From assembly GCA_041662765.1 (NCBI GenBank), contig JBAZRT010000041.1:1-5852 (forward strand): a stretch of DNA of 5,852 bases, read 5' to 3'. Under the pieces are notes generated by a model that saw only the letters and a list, made by a program, of their open reading frames with translations, made no database searches and was not told the origin of the DNA. Of the stretch, positions 1-5,746 are shown piece by piece. The DNA is from JAPLXD01 sp041662765. GTDB lineage: Bacteria > Patescibacteriota > Minisyncoccia > Moranbacterales > UBA11712. Every line of letters starts with the position of its first letter. Position 1 is the stretch's first letter. The position numbers and the translations under genes are program-made.

Positions 1-1281
1 GAGAAGAAAGTAGCCGGCCATTTTTCCATTTTCCCCGAAATTCAAAATTTTGTTGACGGCCATCGCCACAACAACGATGATCCCCAGTGTCCCAAGGTAC
101 ACGTATCTTTCGGCGACTATCCAAGAAATTTTGAACGGAGTAAGGGTGGGAAGAAGCGTGATGAAAAAAAATGCCAGCCAGAAAAAAACATCTTTATTTT
201 TGCGCCAGCTCCAGAAAAGCGCTCCCAAGAAAGTCAGGAAGATCAAAAAAAGAGCGATATATTGACCTTGGGAAAATGACATTTCAGTTTGGTAAAGCGT
301 CAGCTTTGCCGGCCAGAAGATGAGTTTCAAATATGAGCCGATTGCCACCGGTATCTGAATAAGCGGATTGTATATCCCGCCTCCCGCTTGTTGGTAAGAT
401 TGCGATTCGACGGCGGAGACCCGGTATCCGATCTTCAGCGCGTAAAATATCAGAAGAAAAAAACTTATGGAAAAAAAGGGCAATATTTTTTTCCAATTGT
501 ATTTCAAACTTCCGAAAGATATTTCATACAGCGCAAAAACCAAAAAGAGCGCTATGGCTTTTTCAGAGGAAAGGACGGACAAAATGAAAAAGATGATCGA
601 ATAGCGGAAATATTTTTTGTCGCTTTCGGAAAAAAGATAAAAAAGAAATGAGAGCAGAAAGAAAAAAGCATACATCGAATACAGTCCGCCCGAAATCCAG
701 GAGACTGATTCCGTGAGAATCGGATGGACCGCGAAGAGAACCGCGGCGACGAAGGCGATCTGCTTTTTCATCGAGAGGGTCAAAAGCAAATATACCATGA
801 TCACGCATCCGAGATGGGAAAAAATGTTGATTATTCGGAAAGTGAACGGATGCATCCCGCCGATATGGAAGGCGATAAACTGAAAAAAGGCCGACAGCGA
901 AAAATGCACGGGACCGGAAAAAACATTTGAAAATTTTCCAATATTCTCATTTCTCAGAAAACCGCCGATATCATCGGAAACGAAACCATTTCCGAAAGAA
1001 TTGGCATAGGACACAAGGACCAACGCGGCAAGAAAAAGAAGAATAAGCCGGTTCTCGCGGAAAAAATTCAAAAAGCTGAAGGAAACAGCTCCTTGCTCTG
1101 GGGCTGATTTATTCACAAAACGATTTCTCAAGAATCGCTCGTATTTTTCCGGGGACCACCTTTTTTTGAGATAGTCCAGAATTTCGCTCTCGGGAAGCTC
1201 CAAATCTGCGGCTATTTTTGAAATAGGGTAATTTCGCAGATTTTTCTTTATATAATTTTTTTGCAAATTGTCGAGTCCCAT
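1..1281 (-). CDS. Polytopic GT-C-type glycosyltransferase, TMTC/PMT_2-like, with N-terminal HTH-like segment (3' end outside window)
   Basis: Read on the minus strand, one frame is open from the ATG at 1281 to base 1 (427 codons, no stop). Seen: residues 1-50 are charged and helical with a helix-turn-helix-like pattern (ISKIAADLELPESEILDYL, 20-38). About ten hydrophobic segments follow from residue 79. An acidic pair, D103-D104 in NGFVSDD, sits in the first extracytoplasmic loop, where GT-C enzymes carry catalytic or metal-binding acids. Further conserved-looking blocks are HPILTESVSWISGG (186-199), SSEKA (238-242) and AERYVYLG (390-397). Family knowledge: these blocks match the TMTC/PMT_2 group, which transfers sugar from a polyprenyl-phosphate donor on the outer face of the membrane and often ends in TPR repeats; any TPRs here would be past the left edge. 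It is divergent from the glycan operon at 1331. No clear Shine-Dalgarno precedes the start. The acceptor is unknown. The membrane GT-C assignment is firm; protein O-mannosylation is only a guess. Confidence 0.85.
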   Translation of the reverse strand, partial: MGLDNLQKNYIKKNLRNYPISKIAADLELPESEILDYLKKRWSPEKYERFLRNRFVNKSAPEQGAVSFSFLNFFRENRLILLFLAALVLVSYANSFGNGFVSDDIGGFLRNENIGKFSNVFSGPVHFSLSAFFQFIAFHIGGMHPFTFRIINIFSHLGCVIMVYLLLTLSMKKQIAFVAAVLFAVHPILTESVSWISGGLYSMYAFFFLLSFLFYLFSESDKKYFRYSIIFFILSVLSSEKAIALFLVFALYEISFGSLKYNWKKILPFFSISFFLLIFYALKIGYRVSAVESQSYQQAGGGIYNPLIQIPVAIGSYLKLIFWPAKLTLYQTEMSFSQGQYIALFLIFLTFLGALFWSWRKNKDVFFWLAFFFITLLPTLTPFKISWIVAERYVYLGTLGIIVVVAMAVNKILNFGENGKMAGYFLL

Positions 1282-1330
1282 AAAATGGATTTTTTCGGGA
1301 GCTTAAGATAGTATTAGGCTAGAGCCGAAT
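1282..1330. promoter_or_regulatory. Divergent intergenic control region with imperfect dyad
   Basis: These 49 bases separate the starts of two divergent genes, so both promoters must lie here or inside the opposing gene. Seen: an imperfect inverted repeat AGCTTAA-N7-TTAGGCT at 1300-1320 (six of seven arm positions pair), followed by GGCT-AG-AGCC at 1317-1326. Overlapping weak -10-like hexamers lie in the dyad: TAGTAT at 1309-1314 (plus) and TACTAT at 1313-1308 (minus). Neither has a good -35, and the implied leaders would be only about 10-20 bases. A perfect TATAAT at 1251-1256 on the plus strand, inside the minus-strand gene, is another candidate but also lacks a -35. No Shine-Dalgarno is visible for either gene. 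Promoter positions are inference. Confidence 0.3.
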
Positions 1331-2137
1331 ATGCTGATATCCGTCATTATAACAACAAAAAACGAAGAAAGGAACATCGGGAATTGTCTCGAGTCTGTTT
1401 TGGCGCAATCTTTTCCGGCGGAAAATATCGAGATCATTGTCGTTGATAACAACTCTTCTGACAAAACAAAAGAAATAGCCTCAAGATACACGAAAAAAGT
1501 TTTCGATCATGGACCGGAAAGGTCGGCTCAGAAGAATTTCGGAGTGGAAAAATCGGAGGGCGAATGGTTCTTTCATCTCGACGCGGATATGGTTTTGAGC
1601 GAAAGGGTGATCAATGAATGCGCGGAAAAAGTGAAAAGCGGCGAAGCTGTCGTTGCTCTCTATATTCCGGAAATCGTGGCAGGAAAGAATTTTTTTTCAA
1701 AAATTAGGAGGTTCGAAAGGGATTTTTATAACGGGACAGTGATTGACGCGGTCCGGTTCATTCGGAAAGACAAATTTCTGGAAGCGGGCGGATTTGATGA
1801 AAAAATGTATGCCTGCGAAGATTGGGATCTCGACAAGCGGCTGAAGAAACTGGGAAAATTTGATATTGCAAAAAATCCGCTTTATCACAATGAAGAGGAG
1901 TTTAGCCTCAAAAAATATCTTGCCAAAAAAGGGTATTATTCAAAAAATCTGGATGTCTATATCAAAAAGTGGGGGAGAGGCGACTCGGACATCAAGAAGC
2001 AATTCGGATTTTGCTTTCGTTTTTTCGGTGTATTCTTTGAAAACGGAAAATGGAAAAAAATGTTGCGGCATCCGATTTTGGCTGCAGGCATGTACTTTTT
2101 GAGATCTTTGGTTGGCATAAAATTTTTACTAAGATGA
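1331..2137 (+). CDS. GT2-family glycosyltransferase (GT-A fold), first gene of operon
   Basis: 268 residues, likely a cytoplasmic or membrane-associated inverting enzyme that moves a sugar from a nucleotide-sugar donor to a glycan acceptor. Seen: the N-terminal beta strand and nucleotide-binding start ISVIITTKNEERNI (3-16), the VVDNNSSDKT motif (37-46, D39), the GPERSAQKNFG block (61-71), a classical DxD metal/donor site as LDAD (83-86), the acceptor-side GGFDE (153-157) and the CEDWDL motif (162-167), whose E163/D164 fit the catalytic-base position of GT2 enzymes. The tail (residues 220-268) is basic and aromatic with one weakly hydrophobic stretch near 249-266, suited to membrane association but not a clear transmembrane helix. 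All key residues are present and the length is usual for a single-domain GT2. The start is at the first Met directly before the first strand; no Shine-Dalgarno is visible. It overlaps the next gene by ATGA. Donor and acceptor cannot be read from sequence. Confidence 0.9.
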   Translation: MLISVIITTKNEERNIGNCLESVLAQSFPAENIEIIVVDNNSSDKTKEIASRYTKKVFDHGPERSAQKNFGVEKSEGEWFFHLDADMVLSERVINECAEKVKSGEAVVALYIPEIVAGKNFFSKIRRFERDFYNGTVIDAVRFIRKDKFLEAGGFDEKMYACEDWDLDKRLKKLGKFDIAKNPLYHNEEEFSLKKYLAKKGYYSKNLDVYIKKWGRGDSDIKKQFGFCFRFFGVFFENGKWKKMLRHPILAAGMYFLRSLVGIKFLLR

Positions 2138-3144
2138 ACGATTTGAAATTCAGCATTCTCATTCCAGCCTATAACGGCGCCGAAGTGATCGGCGATACTT
2201 TGCGCAGCATCTTGTCTCAAAGTTTTCAAGATTTTGAAATTATTGTCCAGGACGACGCATCGAAAGATGATACCGTTGAAGCCGTCGAGGCATTCAACGA
2301 TCCGCGGATAAAGATATTCAGAAACGAAAAAAATATCGGTTATTCCGGAAACTTGGAGGACTTGAGCAAAAAAGCGACCGGGGACATTGTATATCTCATG
2401 GGGCAGGACGATATCTTGGGCGAGGGCGCGCTCGAGGAAACATACAAAGCGTTCAAAATTTCGGATGACATTGGGGCCGTTGCCAGGTCATACTTCTGGT
2501 TTGACGAAAAGATCAACAAGCCCGTGCGAGCCACGGGACAGCTCAACCCGAATAAAAATGAAATTGTTCGCATTATTGATGATTTCGAGAGAATTGTCTT
2601 GACCATAGACGTCGCCGGCCAGCTTTCGGGGCTTGCCATGAGAAAAAAATATCTTGACACTCCTTTCCACAGGGATATTTTTCCTTGCCACGTCTATCCG
2701 TTTATTTCTATATTAAAGAAGCACCCGGTCGTGTTTCTCAAAGGCTACAACCTTGCCGTCAGGATCCGAAGCAGCCAGTGCCGGAGCGTGTCTTCGATCT
2801 ATGACAAGTCTCCGATCCAAAGCTGGGTGGATTTTTTTGAAAGCGTTTTTCCAGGGGGTGAATTTGAAAAATTCAGGAAATATGCGATCAAAAATTATGT
2901 CGCCAAAAATTATGTCGGATTGGCGCAAATCAGAAATTATGCCAGATACAAATATTTATTGAGAGAAATTTGGTATCTTTTGAAATACCGCTGGGAGAAT
3001 ATTTTCAGTCCGACAGTTTGGTTTTTCAGCCTGGGATGTATTGTCACGCCGCCGTTTGTCCTCATTGCGCTTGTTGATTGGTACAAAAGAAAAATAAATT
3101 CAAAAAAATTGCGCCATATTGAATTCAACTACAAACTGGAATGA
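2134..3144 (+). CDS. GT2-family glycosyltransferase with C-terminal hydrophobic segment
   Basis: 336 residues when started at the ATG that overlaps the upstream stop as ATGA; this start falls right before the first GT-A strand. An ATG at 2050 in the same frame would add 28 residues of shadow sequence inside the previous gene and is rejected. Seen: FSILIPAYNGAEVI (6-19), VQDDASKDDT (38-47, D40/D41), a GQDD site (90-93) in the DxD position, and the downstream block GQLSGLAMRKKYL (162-174). One hydrophobic stretch at about 291-315 (VWFFSLGCIVTPPFVLIALV) suggests C-terminal membrane anchoring, followed by a basic tail. The N-terminal half resembles GT2 sugar transferases of polysaccharide clusters; the C-terminal half is not recognised. 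A GEDW-type catalytic motif is not obvious, so the base residue is unclear. Its position between another GT2 and a methyltransferase supports glycan assembly. Specificity unknown. Confidence 0.88.
   Translation: MNDLKFSILIPAYNGAEVIGDTLRSILSQSFQDFEIIVQDDASKDDTVEAVEAFNDPRIKIFRNEKNIGYSGNLEDLSKKATGDIVYLMGQDDILGEGALEETYKAFKISDDIGAVARSYFWFDEKINKPVRATGQLNPNKNEIVRIIDDFERIVLTIDVAGQLSGLAMRKKYLDTPFHRDIFPCHVYPFISILKKHPVVFLKGYNLAVRIRSSQCRSVSSIYDKSPIQSWVDFFESVFPGGEFEKFRKYAIKNYVAKNYVGLAQIRNYARYKYLLREIWYLLKYRWENIFSPTVWFFSLGCIVTPPFVLIALVDWYKRKINSKKLRHIEFNYKLE
2890..2917 (+). repeat. Two-copy 13-base in-frame direct repeat
   Basis: AAAAATTATGTCG occurs at 2890-2902 and again at 2905-2917, a 15-base period that keeps the frame and gives KNYVAKNYVG in the second GT2 protein. 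A weaker third echo (RNYAR) follows about 27 bases on. It is probably a small slippage duplication within a gene rather than a functional site. Confidence 0.6.
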
Positions 3145-3815
3145 AGATACTCATTGATAAAATTTATCATTCTCGATTTTTTTCAAGCATTTTCCGTACA
3201 ACGGTTTTTTGCCTCAAAAAGGAGCTTCGGAATTGCGAGAGCGTTCTTGATCTTGGCTGCGGGTCGTCTTCGCCTCTCAAATATTGCAAGAGTGTCAAGC
3301 ACAGTATCGGGGTGGAAACATTTGGATCTGCCATTGAAGAATCGAAAAAAAGAAAAATCCATACGGAATACATCGAAAAAAAAGTTGAAGAAGTCGATTT
3401 TCCCGAAAATAGCTTTGATGCTGTTATTATGATTGAAGTTCTTGAACACCTTCCCGAAAATATTGGTTATGCTATGTTTGAAAAAGCCGAAAAGTGGGCG
3501 AAAAAAAAGGTGATTGTTTCCACGCCCAATGGATTCTTGCCCCAGCAAGCGCTTGATGGAAATCCTTTTCAAAAACATCTTTCGGGTTGGAGTATTGGAA
3601 CTATGAAGAAAATGGGATTTTGTTGCCGGGGACTCTCCGGTTTCAAATGGATTCGCCAAGAGGCGCCGCTTGAGGGAACGGGGGACGATTTTATGGCATC
3701 CATACGGCTCCGGCCCAGATTTTTCTGGTTTATCGTTGCTACGTTGAGCCAGCTCATCGCCTATCCATTTCCGAGGCACGCTTTCGAAATTTTTTGTGTT
3801 AAGAAAATAAAATGA
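3141..3815 (+). CDS. Class I SAM-dependent methyltransferase
   Basis: 224 residues with a Rossmann-type methyltransferase core. Seen: motif I VLDLGCGSS (35-43) for S-adenosylmethionine binding; an acidic residue at the end of the second strand (E59 in GVETFG), where the ribose hydroxyls bind; SFDAVIMIEVLEHL (91-104), the motif-IV region typical of the Methyltransf_11/23 families; and STPNGF (127-132) after the fifth strand. HLSGWS (146-151) and the following GF...GLSGFKWIR (159-171) look like a substrate-side region shared by methyltransferases in polysaccharide clusters. A hydrophobic patch at 193-209 precedes the last strand (AFEIFCVKK); it may be a core helix or membrane contact. The start is fixed by ATGA overlap with the upstream GT2 gene, and its stop overlaps the next start in the same way. 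The neighbours suggest O-methylation of a sugar, possibly as a chain cap (inference). It could instead act on a lipid carrier or a nucleotide sugar. Confidence 0.88.
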   Translation: MKILIDKIYHSRFFSSIFRTTVFCLKKELRNCESVLDLGCGSSSPLKYCKSVKHSIGVETFGSAIEESKKRKIHTEYIEKKVEEVDFPENSFDAVIMIEVLEHLPENIGYAMFEKAEKWAKKKVIVSTPNGFLPQQALDGNPFQKHLSGWSIGTMKKMGFCCRGLSGFKWIRQEAPLEGTGDDFMASIRLRPRFFWFIVATLSQLIAYPFPRHAFEIFCVKKIK

Positions 3816-4408
3816 ACATATTCAGCAAAATTGTCGCTCATTTGATTTCCATTCCGGCGAGGATCAAAGGAATGAAATTTGGAAAAAACAGCTTCATTGG
3901 TCCGGGTTATGCTGTCGCTCCGGTCCTCAAAGGAATTGAGCTGGGAAAAAATGTCGCTATTGGCAGGAGCGCGTGGTTTGATATTTCGAGAGAAACAAAA
4001 GGCGCGAAAATATTTTTCGGCGATGGGACGCAGGCGGGAAGAAATTTGGTGGTTTCGGCTTGCAAGAAAATTTCCATCGGAAAAAAATGTCTGCTTTCCT
4101 ACGGCGTTTCCATAATAGACCATGATCACAATGTGCTTGATCCGGATATCTCACCGCTCGAAGGCGGCATAACCGAAGGCCAAGAAGTGGTCATTGAAGA
4201 CGAGTGTTTCATAGGCGCTCATTCTTTTGTTTTGAAGGGTGTTCATCTGGGAAAACATTGTGTTGTCGGCGCGAACAGCGTCGTCACAAGATCTTTTCCC
4301 GCCTATTCCGTGATTGCCGGCAGTCCGGCAAAACTAATCAGAATATTGAAACAGGAAGAAAATCATGAAAAGAGAACAGAAAATTTCCGTGATCATGCCG
4401 GTGCATAA
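3812..4408 (+). CDS. Left-handed beta-helix (hexapeptide) O-acetyltransferase
   Basis: 198 residues of the LbetaH acyltransferase type, related to the sugar O-acetyltransferases (WbbJ/WcaF/maltose acetyltransferase group), which use acetyl-CoA and act as trimers. Seen: hexapeptide-like turns GKNSFIGPG (24-32) and GKNVAIGRSA (45-54); a loop with IIDHDH (101-106) whose histidines fit the catalytic position; further coils VVIEDECFIGAHSFVLKGV and GKHCVVGANSVV (126-158); and the family's terminal signature IAGSPAKLIR (168-177). The last 15 residues lie in a 44-base overlap with the next gene and look like a non-conserved tail. The start is by ATGA overlap with the methyltransferase stop. In this operon the likely job is acetylating a sugar of the glycan (inference). 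Homologues that transfer other acyl groups exist, so the acyl donor is not proven. Confidence 0.92.
   Translation: MNIFSKIVAHLISIPARIKGMKFGKNSFIGPGYAVAPVLKGIELGKNVAIGRSAWFDISRETKGAKIFFGDGTQAGRNLVVSACKKISIGKKCLLSYGVSIIDHDHNVLDPDISPLEGGITEGQEVVIEDECFIGAHSFVLKGVHLGKHCVVGANSVVTRSFPAYSVIAGSPAKLIRILKQEENHEKRTENFRDHAGA
4353..4358 (+). promoter_or_regulatory. Shine-Dalgarno AGGAAG for the third GT2 gene
   Basis: AGGAAG lies six bases before the ATG at 4365 and inside the end of the acetyltransferase gene. It supports this start despite the 44-base overlap and points to independent ribosome entry here. Confidence 0.7.
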
Positions 4409-5318
4409 CGGAGAATCAACTCTTGGAAAAACGCTGGAAAGTCTTTTCGCGGAGTCAAAGAAATTTGATGAACTTGTTGTTGTTGATGACGCTTCGAGTG
4501 ATGGATCAGTCCGGACGATCAGGGAATATCTGAACGGAAAACAAAACTATACGCTGATTCGAAACGAAAAGCAAACCGGACTTGCGGCTGCTTATAACAA
4601 AGGCATAAGAGCGGCCAAGGGAGATTTCATCGTCACATTGCATCAGGATATTCTTCTCGAAAAAGAAGCGCTGGAAAAATTGGTCAAGCCGTTTGTTGAT
4701 GAAAAGGTTGTTGCTTCAACTCATGTGGTCGCTCATCCGATGGAAGTTTGGAGCAAATATAATTTCTGGCAAAAATGTTTTTTTGCAAGGCTTGCCGGAA
4801 AAGATTTTTCGGGAATCGACGGAAAATTTGATTGTTTTCGAAAAAGCGCGCTTGAAAAAGCAGGCCTCTTTGATGAAGTTCATTTCAAGACAGCCGGCGA
4901 AGACGGAGACATGGTGTATAAGTTGAAAAAAATTGGAAAAGTGGCTGATACGGAAGCGAAAATCATCCATCTCCACAAAATTGATTCGCGCTTCAACTGG
5001 AAAGATATAGTTCAAAAGCAAAAACAATATTCGGAAGCGCAGGGAGTGCTTTTTGCTCGCGGAAGAATTCACGAAACCCATTCTTTTCTAAGGTCCTTTT
5101 TCAGAGAAGCATTGCTGATTGCCCTGCTCGTGCCGTATTTGAGAATTTTATCAGTATTTTTGATCGCGATTTATTCTTTTTTATACACCAAGCCCGTATT
5201 TTCAAAAGAGTACAAAAATCCAAGAATCTTAATACTGCCTTTTTTCAACATATATCTGCTGTTTGTCAGTTTTTTCTATTCTCTTAGGGGATTTGTTTAT
5301 GGAAAACAAAGGATATAA
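4365..5318 (+). CDS. GT2-family glycosyltransferase with C-terminal membrane segments
   Basis: 317 residues. Seen: the GT-A start ISVIMPVHNGE (7-17), VVVDDASSDGS (38-48, D41/D42), the segment GLAAAYNKGIRAAKGDFIV (72-90) typical of GT2, an HQD site (93-95) in place of the usual DxD, and GEDGDM (178-183), where the acidic pair fits the catalytic base. After the catalytic domain come two hydrophobic stretches, about 245-273 and 286-308, each long enough for one or two membrane passes, so the enzyme is probably anchored in the inner membrane with its GT domain in the cytoplasm. LHQD-type sites are known in some GT2 subfamilies of rhamnosyltransferase-like enzymes, so the missing first Asp need not mean inactivity. 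The start has a good Shine-Dalgarno and precedes the first strand directly. The gene overlaps the acetyltransferase by 44 bases and the next gene by 20. The sugar transferred is unknown. Confidence 0.9.
   Translation: MKREQKISVIMPVHNGESTLGKTLESLFAESKKFDELVVVDDASSDGSVRTIREYLNGKQNYTLIRNEKQTGLAAAYNKGIRAAKGDFIVTLHQDILLEKEALEKLVKPFVDEKVVASTHVVAHPMEVWSKYNFWQKCFFARLAGKDFSGIDGKFDCFRKSALEKAGLFDEVHFKTAGEDGDMVYKLKKIGKVADTEAKIIHLHKIDSRFNWKDIVQKQKQYSEAQGVLFARGRIHETHSFLRSFFREALLIALLVPYLRILSVFLIAIYSFLYTKPVFSKEYKNPRILILPFFNIYLLFVSFFYSLRGFVYGKQRI
5286..5290 (+). promoter_or_regulatory. Shine-Dalgarno AGGGG for the truncated GT4-like gene
   Basis: AGGGG sits eight bases before the ATG at 5299, inside the end of the preceding gene. 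It favours 5299 over an in-frame ATG at 5263 and suggests the internally deleted gene can still be translated. Confidence 0.6.
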
Positions 5319-5739
5319 AATTGTTGTCACCTCGCTTGTGCCTCGCGCTGTCGGTTATGACGGGAAGTCGGGGGCGCTGGTTCGGCTCGCCGAAATTTTG
5401 AAAAGATTGGGCCGTTTGGATGGTCTCAAAATAACGGCCGTCTCTTCCGACAAGCGTTTTTTTGATTTTCTTCGCGAAAGCAGGATCAATTTTGAAAGCA
5501 TTTCTGTGAAGTCGAATCTGAGATTCAAAAGTCTCATTGGTCTTTGTTTGAAATCTCTTCTCATCATCGCAAAATCTTTTTTTGTCTTGAAATTGGATTT
5601 TTTGGAAAGCAAAGTTTTGGAGTTTTTGAAAAATGATGCGATGAGAAAAAAGGTCGGCAAGGACGGGAAAGAGTTCGTAAGAAAATACTTGTGGGAAAAA
5701 GTTTCCGAACAGGAATACGAAATATTGAAGGGATCATAA
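5299..5739 (+). pseudogene. Internally deleted GT4-like glycosyltransferase remnant (frame still open)
   Basis: 146 residues, far below the roughly 350-400 of a complete GT4 enzyme. Seen: residues 6-104 resemble the first half of an N-terminal GT-B domain (YKIVVTSLVP, a glycine-rich stretch at 19-25, then GALVRLAEILKRLG, and a hydrophobic run 78-99 ending in DFLESK). Residues 105-146 (VLEFLKNDAMRKKVGKDG, then KEFVRKYLWEKVSEQEYEIL) look like the last helices of GT4 enzymes, normally some 230 residues further on. The nucleotide-sugar domain with its E-x7-E motif is missing. The join at about 5610 is in frame, and no stop or frameshift interrupts it. A good Shine-Dalgarno precedes the ATG at 5299; the gene overlaps the upstream GT2 by 20 bases. 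Without the donor-binding domain it should not be a working transferase. An assembly collapse, or a genuine small protein derived from such an enzyme, cannot be excluded. Family identity is inferred from the two ends only. Confidence 0.65.
5729..5733 (+). promoter_or_regulatory. Possible Shine-Dalgarno AGGGA for the last GT2 gene
   Basis: AGGGA overlaps the final codons of the preceding gene and lies 13 bases before the ATG at 5747, longer than the usual spacing, so its use is uncertain. Confidence 0.35.
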
Positions 5740-5746
5740 TATATCT

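Noticed and set aside
50..930. Several short open frames on both strands in the first kilobase
   Set aside because: All lie over the continuous minus-strand GT-C frame in other registers, and their products are low-complexity and highly charged or Arg-rich.
1251..1256. Perfect TATAAT on the plus strand as the main operon promoter
   Set aside because: No -35-like hexamer at 16-18 bases upstream and it sits in A/T-rich coding sequence of the opposing gene; kept only as a secondary candidate.
2050..2133. Longer N-terminus for the second GT2 gene from the ATG at 2050
   Set aside because: The extra 28 residues lie entirely within the preceding gene and match no GT2 lead; the ATGA start at 2134 precedes the first strand exactly.
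3501..3508. A8 run in the methyltransferase gene as a programmed frameshift site
   Set aside because: Runs of A or T are common throughout this Lys/Phe-rich window (T8 at 1690-1697 also); no stop nearby needs bypassing and no stimulatory hairpin is evident.
3183..3779. Minus-strand open frame of 198 codons opposite the methyltransferase
   Set aside because: Its product has no recognisable fold pattern and is rich in Arg, Phe, Asn and Pro as expected for an antisense shadow; the plus-strand frame carries clear methyltransferase motifs and is linked by ATGA at both ends.
3761..4129. Minus-strand open frame of 122 codons opposite the acetyltransferase start
   Set aside because: Shadow of the beta-helix gene; no motif and no upstream signal.
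5263..5298. Upstream in-frame ATG for the truncated GT4-like gene
   Set aside because: It adds 12 residues over the preceding gene's coding sequence; AGGGG at proper spacing supports 5299.
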